The notes: generated by a model from the sequence alone, not told the origin. 64,000 nucleotides of DNA from Pagrus major (GCF_040436345.1 NC_133221.1:4791663-4855662), one strand, 5' to 3'. Positions 23,778-36,436 are shown, counted from the first letter of the stretch. Translations and numbers: made by a program.

Positions 23778-24240
23778 CAATATACCATCAACTATAACAT
23801 CAATACACAATTATATCAATGTTTGTCTGCATTTATAAATAAATAGGATGTCATGTATACATATTAACATTTATATGATCATAGTGTGGGATATAAAATA
23901 TAATAGCCTATAAGATGAAATATAGTACAGCGACATAGCACAGAATATGAATAATATTAAACAGTAATGTATAGTACATATTATAACCTTGGTTTATCAT
24001 AGTATACTATGGGTACTGTACCATATAGTATAATACAAACTATACTGTATATCAATATACCATCTAATATAACATCGTACACCAGAATAGTGTAAGATAA
24101 GGCAATTATATCAGTGTTTTTTTTATGCATTTAGAAATAAATATGATGTATGATCTATACATATTAACATTTATATAATCATAGTATGGGATATGAAATA
24201 TAACAGCCTATAAGATGGCATGTAGTAATTTAGTAGGACA
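23778..24240. repeat. AT-rich tandem duplication
   Basis: Two diverged copies start with caatataccatc at 23778 and 24053. Both continue with atttanaaataaat, atacatattaacatttatat, gggatat.aaatataa and agcctataagatg. The offset grows from 275 to about 300 bases through small indels. Confidence 0.85.
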
Positions 24241-24989
24241 TGATACACAGTATCTATTACAGCCTTTTTTTTTTTTGATTTTATAAAATCTTTTTTGGCA
24301 CAGCAAAGCAAATAAAAAGCACAAGACATGCCAAACGCTAAGGCATTTATTACATTATTTCAGTAGGTTCCATGAACGCCTCATTTTTCCTGGTTGGAAT
24401 TAAAAAATATAGTTGTAACTGTAAATATCTAAAAAAAAGTCTAAGACAAAAATCCAGACAATTTGGTTTAAATTCTGTATCATGTGCAGTCCATCGAGGT
24501 GTTTTTTAAAATCTGGTTGCACAAATTTAATTGCTTCATAACATCAAATCAAGTGTGTTCGGTAAATGAGACGAGGGGCCTCAATCGTTATCACTAACTT
24601 GTGATCTCCAGCCAGCTGTTACAGCTTTGAACGCAGGACTTTTGATCATGTTGGAGTACTTTTATGGAGCGGTGCAACTTTTACTTTAGTGAAACATCTG
24701 AACTGTTTTTCCATCAGTGCTGAGTTTTCAGAAAGGCCGCTCGCTGAGGTGCCCAGAGGCGTCAATACAGAGAGGTTATCTGGACGGGCTTCGCTTTCCC
24801 AATTTTTCACCTCATCTAATATCATTTGAATCACTTGAATAAAAAAAAAACCCCAGTCACATGTTTCAGCAGCACAGGGGCTCGATACGAGGACTGGAAA
24901 CAAGTTAAAAACTATTTATATGGAATAAATAAGAACACAAAAGTAGAGAAATTACATTTTAAAAAGCTGAATATATTATATATAATATG

Positions 24990-25650
24990 TGCTGTGATGG
25001 AGTGTAATTAAGTACATTTACTCAAGTACTTGAGGAACTTCAGGAACTGCTACTTTACACATCCACTGCAGTACATTTAGTCCATAACTTTATATTTCAT
25101 GCTGCATCAGAGCCAAAGTAACACATTTTTTATTTTTTCAGCAATTAGAAAAATTAAAAAACTGATTGTTTGAAAAGAGGAGTAAAAGAATTCATCTACA
25201 TCAAACTGGAACGACCGTCTTTGAACAGAGGAGGTGGCCTACGACATTACTTATCACCCACTTACAATGCAGTACTGAGTTCCCTCCCCAGGCAGCTTGA
25301 CAACCATTCACAGCTGGGCTCACCTAGCCCTAACGACCCACATGAAGGCCGGTCAACGACCCACGAGTGGCCCTAACGACTCTGAAACTCAGAGCTCACA
25401 CGTGACCTTAACGACTCTGTAAGGACACTCCCACACAGAGTTTAAAAGCCTGCAGCTCCTCCAGTTAGTTAGAAGTGAAGGAGCCTCTTGGATGAGAGGT
25501 GAAACGTCTTCAAGAGACTGAAACAAGTCCAGTTGACTACGATACAGCACCTAGAAGCACCATGACCTGGACGACTGAGAACCTTCATTACCACAAAAAC
25601 CTTTACTTTGACTCATATACGACTTCTGGGTACTTTTAACAACACTGAAT
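24990..25650. mobile_element. MITE split by a 5'-truncated Penelope-like retroelement fragment
   Basis: The outer MITE has its left part at about 24995-25140 (tgatggagtgtaattaagta) and its right end at about 25600-25648 (gggtacttttaacaacactg). Between them, about 25165-25595, is a fragment whose plus-strand frame reads KRGVKEFIYIKLERPSLNRG and YNAVLSSLPRQL. This is the C-terminal stretch of the GIY-YIG endonuclease region of Penelope-like elements as I remember it. The phrase gaggtgaaacgtcttcaaga just downstream also belongs to their 3' part. No reverse transcriptase is present, so only the 3' portion inserted or survived. Confidence 0.65.
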
Positions 25651-25908
25651 ATATGTGCAGTATAAGTACACATACACCATACAATAATAATGCCGTCTAA
25701 TGTTGTGTTATATAACTACCACTTGTTTTACGAGCCCCATAGTAATAATAACAACTAATATATGATCCAGGAGAAGCTGCAGGCGTGTTGTTGTAAAGCA
25801 CCTGTTTCATTAGAGCCAAATACTCAGCGTTGTTGAGGTATTGTTGTAATATAATCTTTCTTGTATGTTTCTCATCCTCATCAGGAATAAACACAGTCAA
25901 GACAAAAC

Positions 25909-28900
25909 ATGGCCGAGAGCACGAGTCCCAAAGGCAGCTCGGGTGACTTTGCAAAAAAAGTCCAGAGGCAGCTGAGCAGAGGCAAAGAAAAGGTAACAGT
26001 CTGCAAGTTTTTAGTTTCCCAAATAACAACGGAAAGAACTTATTACCATTTAGTCGCTGCTGTTTTTGAGATATATCGTTCTTTCCTGCAGGTGCTGCAA
26101 AAGCTGGGAAAGGCCGACGAGAGCAGAGACGAACAATTTGAACATTCTCTCCGACAGTTTAACGACCAGCAGGTAATCACTCCTCTGCTTAATGAGAAAA
26201 TAAAAAGTGTGCAGTTACTTCTTGGGGGTTTATTTTGGACACTGAAACAGATTTAAATGTTTCAATAATTGAATGGAGCTAAAACAAATAAATTCTCACT
26301 GCTGTCTCGGCATATTTTACCGTGTACGGAAACGCTGGGAGGATTTATTGACTATGTGAGCGAATCAAACATCATAAAAGTCATAAATCTCAAGAGTGAC
26401 ACTCAGGCACACCTCTTGTCTGTTTGCAGACTGATGGGAACAGAATGCACAAAGACCTGAGGAACTACATCAACGCAGTAAGAGGTGGGAATGCTTTTCT
26501 GTTTGTGTTGTAGATTTGTGTCCTCTGCAGGGATCATATAAACAATTCTCCTTTTTCGTTACAGACATGCGTGAAGCCTCAAGACGAATCTCCCAGTCTC
26601 TGTTTGATTCTTATGAATCTACCTGGGCTGGAGAGGAAGACTTAGGAGGCATCGTCGAGGTGAGTGTGATCATCCGTGACAATATAAAAAACCCAGAGCA
26701 GCCACAGCTCTGCACATTTTTTTTGTTGCACGAGCACAGAAGCAGCAAAGATTCGCTCAGCACCAGGGGACCAGAACCCCTTCCTTCTCCCTCTCGTTAT
26801 ACATAATTAATACAATATTTATGCTGTGCCTTTTAATAAGGGGGAGGACCTCCTGTGGAACGACTACGAGGTGAAGCTATTAGACCAGGCGGTACGCAAC
26901 ATGGAGACCTATGTGAGCCAATTCCCAGATGTCAGGGTAAGACAAGAGGAAGAGAGTAAACACAAGTGAATGCACAGACAGATAAAAGGCCCGAGAGCAA
27001 ATGCAGAAAAACCAATAAAGACAAAGTAGTTCACGCACAGAGAGAGAGAGAGAGACGCACAATATATATCTTCTGTCTTTTTCAATCTGCAGGAGAAAAT
27101 AGCCAAAAGGGGAAGAAAACTAGTGGACTACGACTCTACCCGTCACCACCTGGAGGCACTGCAGACTGCAAAGAAGAGGGATGATGTCAAGATAAACAAG
27201 GTGATTAAAAATGACATTTATGTCTTTTTCTTGTCTTTTACCCTTTCGCCCTGCGTCTGTTCAAAAAGACATTTTAAAATGAATTCAATGTTTCACTCTG
27301 CAGGCAGATGAGGAGATGAAGGTTGCCAAAAGTGTCTATGAAGGCATCAACAATGAATTAAAAGAAGAGCTGCCTGTGCTTTTTGAAAGGTGATAGGATA
27401 TTATGTATTATCATTATTTATATATGTGAGAGTGCATGCATTTTTAAAATTATGTTTTATATCATTTTCTTTTTTTCCAGCCGTATTGGATGCTACATTT
27501 CAGTCTTCTCAGCTGTATCAAACCTACGAGAAATCTTCTATAAGGAGATGAGCTCGGTATGTATGTTCGCTCCGTGTTGGCTGAGCGTCAAGTGACTTAT
27601 TGTTATAAAATGAGTTTTGTTTTTTTGACCAGTCGTTTCATCTTCTGTCTTTCAGCTCAATGGGGATCTGCAGAACGTGTTAAAGGAGCTGCAGGCTCAG
27701 CATCCCGACAAAGTGTTTGAAGTTCGGGGACTGCAACGGTACGTTTTACTTTTTGTTTTAAATGGCCAGTGTGGAGGATTTAGGGGCATCTAGTGGTTTG
27801 GTTGCAGATTGCAACCAACTCAGTACTCCCTTGTCTACCTTCTCCCGTGGTTGCTTCTAAAAACATTAAAATAACATAAAAGGCCCTTTCCAGAGCCGGT
27901 CAGCTCTGGGCTACTGTACAAACATGGTGGACTCGCTCCCTCTATTGATATAAAAGACTCTAAAGCCCTATCTGCACGGGACTAATAGGAGACCTCATGT
28001 GATTTAGAAATAACCCCCTACATCAGTGATTCGTGCGGCACATCACACGTGATAAGTAGAGTCTGTATTTTCTGACATTTTTTACACAATCTGCTCACAT
28101 ATGGTTGACAAAATCACAACTATTCTTAGTGTCGGGTGATTATACACTAATGACAGAACATTACGTTCAATCTATGCCAACAGATCCTCCTAAGTCCTGC
28201 AGACTGGAGCTTTAATGTCAGTTCACAGGAATAGTTTGACAGCTTGATCCTAAATTATTGATGCTAACAGGGCTGTTTATGCACCTCTATTGGCCATATG
28301 TTTTGTGGTTGCAGTTGCCTCAGATGCTGTACATCCCACAGTATTGAAAATAGTCCTGCTTTCCCATGACCTTATGGGGACTTTTATATACGTCTCTATC
28401 TGGGAATAGAAGCAACACACTCAAACAGTTTCTTTGCTTTGTGTTTTAACATATTTCAGGTATGGCTCCCTGAGGAGACGAACTCTGATGTCTCCTAAGG
28501 CCTGGAAAAGCAGCTTTTCTGAGTTTCACCGGAGCTACAGTCCTAAAACTGGCCAGAGGTTCAGCTTCAGGTCCCCGGACAAACCTCGCCACAGCACTCT
28601 GTCCAGAGACAGCAGCACCTATGCAGTCTCCTCACAATCCTCTATCGTGGAGAGCCCCACCTCCGAGTCCGGGGACCTGGACGCAGGATTGAGCCACAGT
28701 GAGATCACCGGCTCATCCGCAGAGGAAGAAGCTGCAGCGGGGGCGGCTGGAAAGGAGTCGGGAGGAGACAGCAATCAGGTGGAAGAGGAGAAGGAAGAAG
28801 AGTCTGAGCCTCCTGCAGAGTCTGATAACAAGGGAGACGGGGAGAAAGCTCCAAGTGAGAGCAGCTCTGAACTGAACATCTCGTGTGATTCAGTGAGTTT

Positions 28901-29178
28901 GGACCTCCAGCTGTCTGCAGCGGACGGCCCGCTGCACATCGAAGAAAGAGACGACAGCCCGGTAGACCTCAACACTTCCAAACCAAATGGACTGGAGAAT
29001 GGAGAAGTTTCTGGGATGAAGGACCTCAGCATTTCTAACAAGGTTTGTCATGTAATTATCACACAGCTGATTTAGTTTATATTCTGTTCTGTCATTATTA
29101 ATTCCCTCTGCTCTTTGTGTCCTCATCCAGGATGCTCCTGCAGAAAAATCTCCAGACTCAAAAAGCACAACAGTTTAA
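25909..29178 (+). CDS. bin2: Bridging integrator 2 (N-BAR protein), complete
   Basis: BAR-domain protein that senses and bends membranes; in mammals it is mainly haematopoietic and linked to podosomes and phagocytosis. Coding exons: 25909-25992, 26092-26172, 26430-26484, 26565-26659, 26841-26936, 27093-27200, 27304-27389, 27481-27556, 27656-27738, 28460-29042, 29131-29178. Frame holds throughout, giving 464 aa. The N-BAR domain (about 1-240) includes [73 protein letters not shown] (quoted in pieces) and KVFEVRGL. The large exon 10 encodes a Ser/Pro-rich then acidic, disordered tail. There is no SH3 domain, which separates BIN2 from BIN1. The tail is shorter than human BIN2 (about 565 aa from memory). 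Confidence 0.93.
27771..28216. mobile_element. MITE in bin2 intron 9
   Basis: The left end reads AGTGTGGAGGATTTAGGGGC. The right end, read in reverse complement, is AGTCTGCAGGACTTAGGAGG, so the ends are inverted repeats of roughly 30 bases. The interior phrase gtgattatacactaatga is a hallmark of an abundant teleost repeat. Length is about 445 bp. Confidence 0.7.
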
Positions 29179-30000
29179 AAGTATTCAGACTTTAATACAA
29201 GGTTTGTAGGATTTTTCATGCACCATAATGTGTCACATTTTATAACTTATTTCTGTATCCGACCGAGCTTTTAATGAATCCACGTCTGCCCTGTGTCGAT
29301 TTCCAGCAGAGAAACACAGAAGAGATTGAAGTCGACAGCTGCACGACAGAAAATATGTGGAGACAGCCGCACTGAAGTGTCCAACTGTGCTGTCATGAGT
29401 AATGTTCTGTGCATTGACTTGTGGGTCTTAGTTTTCTTATTTATCTGTCGTTGAAATCAATTGTACACACAGGAAAACAGTGAAGTAAAATGTTTCATCT
29501 TAAGTATCCAGACCGAACGTTATCCCACAGATTATATTACATTCTGCACCAAACAGGATAATATCAGAGTAGTTATTTTGCGTATATCTAATGTTAGCAA
29601 ACATACATGCACATATAGGTTTACATTGCTAACAAATCTGTCAGCATGTTCACTGTATGCAGATGTACTGTTCTGTGGTCTCAGTTTTAAAAGGAACTGA
29701 GCTGAACTCTCACTGTCACTGACTGAAACTAGGTCGAAGTTTTGATTATTTCCTTTTTTCTTGGCAGGGATTTTTTGTTTGAACGTAATAACTGAACGTA
29801 CGTCTCGTCATTTTCACTCACAAAATCTGTTAATCAGGCGTGCACTGTGAAGATAAAACATTGTGTAACACCGAACTTTTTTTCTTTGTATCAAGTTTAT
29901 ACTAATTTGTTTGATTTTAATAACTCGGTGAATACGCAGCAACCCTTCGTGGGTGAAGCTAATGGATGGATGGATGGATGTATATAATAAATAAAAAAAT
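29179..30000 (+). other. bin2: bin2 3'UTR
   Basis: Overlapping AATAAA signals at 29986-29995 follow a short GGAT tract (about 29961-29979). They are the first convincing poly(A) signals after the stop. A 3'UTR intron ending at a TTTCCAG near 29306 is possible but not supported further. Confidence 0.45.
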
Positions 30001-31034
30001 GCATTGAATTTAAAGTTTTGTGTGAACAGCTGTGGCTGCTTCTCTCACAATGGAGGTTTAAAATGATAGGGCCACAAAACAGTGAGCTCTCACTCTGCCC
30101 AGATTTCTCAGCTGACTTCATGCATAACTTACATCCGTGGAAAGGCTAAGACGTGTTGCTTTTTGCTTTAAGAAGCATTTATTTAAAACATTTAGAGAGT
30201 TTACGTGAATCAGTCAGTCTTTACCGGATATGTTCGATGAAAATGTGTGTTTTTGTCATGCTTCATTCATCATAAGAGGAAGACATCATAGTGAGCTTTG
30301 AATTTGTTGTGGTTGGTCGACTGACCTCAACGTCTCTCACTTCTTGAATTGTAACTACAAAGATTTTTTAATTATGGAAGTCACAATCAAAAAACAGAAA
30401 CCACTTACTGATTTTTTTATGATTTAATGTGTCATGGTCTCTGTGAAATATTAACTAAAATGTGTCACTACGTGTGTGAAGAGGAACCACAGAGAGAAAC
30501 CAAAGAGAGCGTTCAAGCAAATTTTGCAAGTTTAAGCAAATTTGACTGTGGGAACCCTTTTTTTCAAATGTCAAGTAACACAGACATTAAAAGAGCCAGA
30601 CTTGATTTATTTGTCGTTTACAATAAATAAAGGAAGGAGAGCTGCTTTGTGGGCAATATCAATATATTATGTTGTTGGCATTAACACAAACATGACGGCT
30701 TCTGCAGACTTCCTCCTGAATTAAGCGGTGGCTTGTGCGCTGTCTCACTTAAAAGCTGTCAAAACAAGAAATCAAACTTTAACCTAATGAGCTACTTTTC
30801 ATCCGTTTAGTCCCCACCACCACCAACAACGATACATTTTAATACAGCCTGATAATTTATGATATTTTCTTTCATAACTAAAGATGTCGGGGGTTTTGCA
30901 CAGATGGTCGGATAAAACAAATGCATTTGGTTTGGAAATTCGTTATGGATATCAACAACAACAACTATTTTCTGACGTGTTATCGACCAAATGATCAGGC
31001 AAATTAACTGATAATGAAAGGGAAGAAGTTATTA
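30001..31034. other. Intergenic sequence downstream of bin2
   Basis: AT-rich, without a recognisable gene. Open frames near 30430-30720 resemble nothing I know. Confidence 0.5.
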
Positions 31035-32038
31035 CTTAAAGGGAAGGTTCACCCAAAAAGGAAAATGTAGTCATTACCTACTCACCCCCAGTGTTGATGG
31101 ATAAAACATTTCTGGAGCTTCACAGTAAAACAGTGCTGCAGCATTCACGTGACATCTGAAGTAGATGGAGACTTATTTTAAAACCAACTGAAAACCCCCC
31201 AAAATGGCCACATACAGCTTTTTTTGCATCATCCAAGTCCAGAATTGATTTGAAAAGACATATTTACATCCTTCCCGAGCTGTTGAGCTCGCCAACCCAC
31301 TTCGGATGGTGTGCACGGTAATGCTTTGAGCTTAGCAGCAACAGTGAAGGTTTTGTCTTACCAAAGGGTGTAAATGACGTCTTTTCAAATCAATTTGGGA
31401 TCTCTGATCTTCCTGAGACTTGGATCACGCCTGACGAGCTGTGTGGAGCCATTTAATGTCTTGTTTTCAGTTGATTTGTTACGTTTTAAAACAAGTCTCC
31501 AGAAGAATGCTGCAACGCTGTTTTGCTGTGAAGCTCAAGAAATGTTTTACGGTACATTCAGACCGAATCGGACTGATCACAAGTGAAACATGGTGCCACA
31601 CAGAGAAATGTCCCTTGTGTTCCCACTTTAGCATTTAGCCACACTAAATAACATGCGTCCCGCTCGGCCTCTGATCTCCGGTCATGCCTCTGCCACAGTA
31701 GGTTAAGCATGCCGGTCCTACAGTGATCGTCGGCATCCACGGATGCGTTTAAAGTGGTGTACAAAGCCAAACTGAGTGAATACACGACACACGATGTTAC
31801 ACTACACTGTGAGTTCAGTCATTTATGCTGTCTGATCGCCAGCTTATACGATTAGCCACCGCAACGTGACATCGGACCGTGTTCCTCCTGAATGAATGGG
31901 AAAACCCACGTTTTCACCGCACATTTGATTTGGTCTGAAACAAACCTTATAGACTACAAAACTTCACCCTTGACCTTCCATCCACATGGATGGGAGTATA
32001 TAATGAATTTTCATTCTGGGTGAACTGCTCCTTTGAGG
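31035..32038. mobile_element. Foldback-type DNA element (about 1 kb) carrying a nested MITE
   Basis: The two ends are complementary: left cttaaagggaaggttcaccc, right ttctgggtgaactgctcctt. The inner arms also pair: aacatttctggagcttcaca near 31105 against gctgtgaagctcaagaaatg near 31530, and attgatttgaaaagac near 31245 against gtcttttcaaatcaat near 31380. The plan is thus a long inverted repeat around a short centre. A second element sits inside the right arm at about 31551-31946, with ends GGTACATTCAGACCGAATC and, in reverse complement, GGTTTGTTTCAGACCAAATC. Further partial ends of related repeats lie near 32150-32190. Confidence 0.75.
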
Positions 32039-32639
32039 ATACAAGTTCAGTTAATATGCCTCTATCATTTTGGTCTATAAGATGTCAAAACAAAACAACT
32101 TATGTCCAAAGCCCAAATTGTGTCTGTCCAAACAACTACGAATGTCTTTGAACTTTCATTTTTGGGTGGACTGTTCCTTTAAAGGAGCAGTATGTAGTAA
32201 AATAAAAGTGACAACGAGTAACTTTTCAGTGTTTACCTGTGACAGCAACAGTAACATCAGGGAAAGGACTGCTACTTTTGAAGAGTGGCAAAGCTGCCAC
32301 ACAGGTGACACTGGATCTACGGGAAGCGGTGAGGTCCAAAAAAAAATACACCTGCGACTGCCACTTCCGGAAATCTTCCGAGATTAAGGTCAGTTTGTTT
32401 TCATTCAAGCCATGAAAAGAGAGAGTTTGTTTGGCATAAAAATCACAACGGACACTTCAAATAAGACAAATAACAAAAAAAATGTCCTCAATCACAAATC
32501 AGCAACACTTAAGCAAAGGGGAACTGCTCTGCTCCACTTTTTGTTTGTTTTTTCCAAAGTCGAGTGATACATCTCCTGCTAATAAGACGATCTCTGACAG
32601 GCAGATGGGGGGAGGAAAGGGAGAGGCGGAAAGCGAGAG

Positions 32640-32908
32640 CGCGCGCCGCATGACTCACGAGTGCCGAACGGAGAGAGGTCTCAGTACTCACCGGATTTCA
32701 GAGACGGCAGGTCCGACGCGTTAACCGCCTCGACAACAGCTGATATCACACTTAAAACTCAAAGTTAGGGGCGCGCGCTCGTTCCCAACCCCCCACCAAC
32801 ACCACCAGAACCACCAACCGCCGTGAAGTGAAGTTAGCACCGGACCTGAAAAAGTTGGGTTAGCGCGGCTCGGTATCGTGACACACTCCTGTTCCTGCTC
32901 CGCCCCAG
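32640..32908 (+). promoter_or_regulatory. smagp: smagp promoter and non-coding exon 1
   Basis: GC-rich segment with gagcgcgcgccgc and a perfect AP-1 site TGACTCA at 32651-32657. The first exon appears to end at 32908 just before GTAAGT. Its start is not determined. AP-1 control would suit an epithelial junction gene, but this is inference. Confidence 0.55.
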
Positions 32909-33230
32909 GTAAGTTCACACACTCAGCAGCTGTGATAACAACGATTGTTCAAGTGTTGGCACATGGAAACTTAAACCCACTTTAACGCAGTTTTTTAATT
33001 CACTCCTCCTCGGTGAGTTTGCGTGAAGCTAGCTGTTAGCTTAACTTGGGGAGGGGAGTTTGTTTTGTGTAGGGGGGCTGACCGGAGACAAAGAGAGGGA
33101 GGTGATTAATGAAGTCTGTGACAATGGCTTCATTAAATCGTGATGTCACAGAGATGTGTGGTTGTTTATTTGTTTGTTTGTGTGTTGTTTTTCTTCAGGT
33201 GTATCAGCAGGGAGTCAACCAGCAGTAACC

Positions 33231-35771
33231 ATGAATCGTAAGTCCCATTTAAATCAGGTTAAAAGTGCATGTTTGTGGTGTTAAACGTGTTTTTTTGGGC
33301 ATTTTTTGATTATTGTAGGTGTGTTTTTAAATATGAAAATCAATGTGCAGTGAGTGTTTTTGATTTTATGCTGCTTTATACTCCTGAGAAGATTTTCCAC
33401 TTATTCAGTTTGGATCTAAATGTGAATTATTTAATCTGTACCCACATTTTTCAAGCATAAATGACAAACATTTGCTGTTTTTCTTGTATTTCATTACACT
33501 AAACTGAACTTATTTGGCTTTTAAACTGTCACCTTGTGCTCTAGAATATTAAGATGGGCATTTTGATTTTTCTTTTTTAATGTTTTAGAGATAATGAAAG
33601 TTATCTTGAGTCACAGCCCTGGACTACATTTATTTAAAAGCTTTAATTACTATACAGATTCAGATTTCAAGTTAAAAAAAATTGATGTATTGTCATAAAT
33701 GTAACTTTCCAGCAGGGTAAAGTAGTTCAAACTGGTTCAACTCCACCGGATACAACAATAAAATGTGTCAGTATCTGTTTCCTAATGAGTATTTTTACTG
33801 GTTATACTTTATTGGGTTGTGACCAAAGGTTATTTTCATTACTGATTTAACATGCAGATTATTTTCTCAAGTAATACATACATGTACTGGAGTGCTGTAC
33901 CTTTGTATGCTTTAAACTTCCACTTGACTACGTTAGAGCTGCAACGATTGGTCGATTAGTTGGATCAAAATGAAATAAATCTGCAACCATTTTGATAAAG
34001 GATTAATTTAAGTAATTTTTCAAGCATAAATGACAAATGTGATGGTTTCAAGTTCTTAAATGTGAGAGTATGCTGCTTTTCTTGTATTTCATTACAGTAA
34101 ACTGAATTTATTTGGGTTTTGAACTGTCACCTCGTGCTCTAGTACACTGAAATATACATTTTTCTTTGTTTTTACTTGTTTTAGAGGCCAAAATAATCTG
34201 CAGATTAATCGATAATGAAAGCAATCTTTAGTGTACGTGTATCTGAGTGCTGATTTTACATACAGAACAGTTGATTATTTTATAAATTATCATGTTTTGT
34301 CATAGATGAAACTATCCAAAAGTGTGAAGTAGTTAAATCTAGCTCCACCTCCACCGGATACAACAATAAAATGCATCAGTAATAATAATCGATTTGTTGC
34401 ATAATGAGTATTTTTTTACTTTTCATACTTTTTCAGAACTAACATTATTTTCATTATAGATTTAACCTGCACATTATTTTCTGAATTTGGGCTATAAAAC
34501 ATAAGAAAACTGTGGAAAATCTATCCTAGAGCCCAAATGAGACATCATCAAATATCTTGTTTTGTTGATAATAAAGATAATATAATGAAAGTATCTACAT
34601 TTGCAGGATTATGTGACCAAGAAACCCAGAACATTTTCACATTTTAGAGCTTTAAACCAAAGATTGTGGCACTTTTCCCTAGAAAAATGCAGGGTTTTAT
34701 CTTCTAATGAAGTTTTTTTAATTGTTTGGTGTTACTACTTTTTACTTCAGTACAAGATCTCAGTATTTCTTCGACCACTGGTGTGTTCTCTGATTAAGTA
34801 ATTACATCACAGAGGATTTATGATTAAATAATGATATAAATAATAAGGTTTGTTTCAGTTCAGGCCCTTAATAATCAGATTACCGTGTCCCAACACTTAA
34901 TATTCCTTCCTCAGCCTGCGAGCTATGCAGTTACTCAAGTCTCTTCTGGCGGGCGGACGGACTGTGTGCTGAAGATAGAGCCCCTGCGACATTTTTAACA
35001 TACTTTTTTTTATCTTCCAGAATCAGACATGGTGCCTCCGACAACAGTCTCCTCCTATACAAACACAATTGTGACAGAGGGTGAGTACACTTGTTGTAAT
35101 ATCAGTGTCCTGATATTGTAACCTTTACAGTTTGTGCTGTTTCATGAACACATGTCATGTTTTTTTGGTTCAGCATCAGATTCAGGACTTTTAACATCCC
35201 TTCCCACACGAGCAGACACCACCATGATTCAGGGTAACTCCTACACTTTTTGTTTTTTTTTGTGTGTTTTTTTTCATGTTGCTGGCACACCAACCGGTCT
35301 CTGCTTGGACTCACACAGCTGTGAAACATGGCACAGTTTACTTCCTCTCAGATCCTGTACATTAGAACAACCTCGTGACCTTTTTTTCCTTCCTCGTCTG
35401 TTACCTGACACCAGCAGTTTAAATCCAATCTACTTGTTTTATTTTTCTTCCTCTCAGTGGTAACAACAGCAGCCCCCGCAAGTATAGACTCCACGATTAT
35501 TACAGGTAACTCTTGCAGTTTATCCTGAACGTTTTCTCAGCCTTAATATCTCAAACAGGCATTTTAAAAATATGTTTTGCCTTATTTTTCCCCAGTGGTT
35601 ATTGTTCTCATCCTGCTGACGGTAGCAGCTTTGGGCTTCCTGCTTTACCGGTATCTCTGCCACAACAAAGGAGACTACAGGACGACAGGAGAGCTGGCTC
35701 CAGGAGAGGACCCCGACGAGGAGTACAGCAACAAGGCTGCTACGAGCGAAAAGAAGGAATACTTCATATGA
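33231..35771 (+). CDS. smagp: Small cell adhesion glycoprotein, complete
   Basis: Small type I/III single-pass glycoprotein at epithelial cell-cell contacts. Exon 2 (33199-33237) holds the start codon and only seven coding bases. Then come 35021-35080, 35174-35233, 35458-35505 and 35596-35771. The product is 116 aa (human 97 from memory). There is no N-terminal signal peptide. The extracellular part (1-57) is Thr/Ser-rich, suited to O-glycosylation. The membrane helix is about 57-76 (VVIVLILLTVAALGFLLY). The cytosolic tail has NKGDYRTT and ends EKKEYFI, matching the conserved human KEEYFI end. The three ectodomain exons are 60, 60 and 48 nt, all phase 1-1, so any could be skipped without a frameshift. 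Confidence 0.9.
33448..34490. repeat. Diverged tandem duplication in smagp intron 2 (offset about 570 bp)
   Basis: ttttcaagcataaatgacaa occurs at about 33448 and 34016. Both copies continue with cttttcttgtatttcattac-like sequence, then gtcacct.gtgctctag and ccaccggatacaacaataaa. Part of the unit (gagctgcaacgattggtcga near 33930) is a widespread teleost MITE, also seen at about 42965-43310 and 62095-62400. Confidence 0.8.
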
Positions 35772-36436
35772 AGCTGGTGAAGACTTGAAAAAATGAAGTC
35801 CGCTGAAGATTCAGAAGATGTAGACTGTTTTTTTCTATATTTGTGTTTTGAGGGAAGGCCGCTACTCACTGCACACCGGGCCTGAGAAAAACCTTGTTAA
35901 AGATTTTGTTATGAAAAATGCAGAAGAGCACAAGCAAATACCAAAGATAAGATTGTTATAGTAGGAGTGAATATTGATGGATGAGAAGCAGGTGACAGGA
36001 CAACAGGTGTGTTGAGATTAGCGGAGCTAGGTGTGAAAACAGGTGGTGGGATTTTTAAAATGCCACAGCTCTGTGATCAGTAAAAAAACTCAGTGACAAT
36101 CACAATGTAAAATTAGCCTGTCTGCTATATTATTTATCAGCCATGTTTTTGTTATTCTCTTTTAGTATTTGTCACATGTTATTGCATTCAGACATACTGT
36201 ATTCTTCCCCCAAACAAATCTTATACGAGACGTGTTCTGGGGCTGTTACTTTTATATTGGTTTGCTTTTAAAACAGTGGCCTTTCTTTGCAATACTTTGT
36301 ATAAGCTAGTTCAAATGATAGCATCCTTTTTAAACACAGAACAGCTGGATATTATTTGTTGTATTGGATTGTGTTCTACCTGGTTTTGTTTGCCACACGT
36401 GGTCGTTGATGACTTCCATGTTTGAATACGGAAGAC

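Larger units (their letters stand above)
23601..25908. other. Intergenic region between the DUF1295 gene and bin2
   Basis: Head-to-head spacer of about 2.3 kb. It contains the AT-rich tandem duplication at 23778-24240 and the nested MITE/Penelope-like cluster at 24990-25650. The bin2 transcription start should lie in its last few hundred bases but was not determined. No other gene is seen. Confidence 0.6.
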
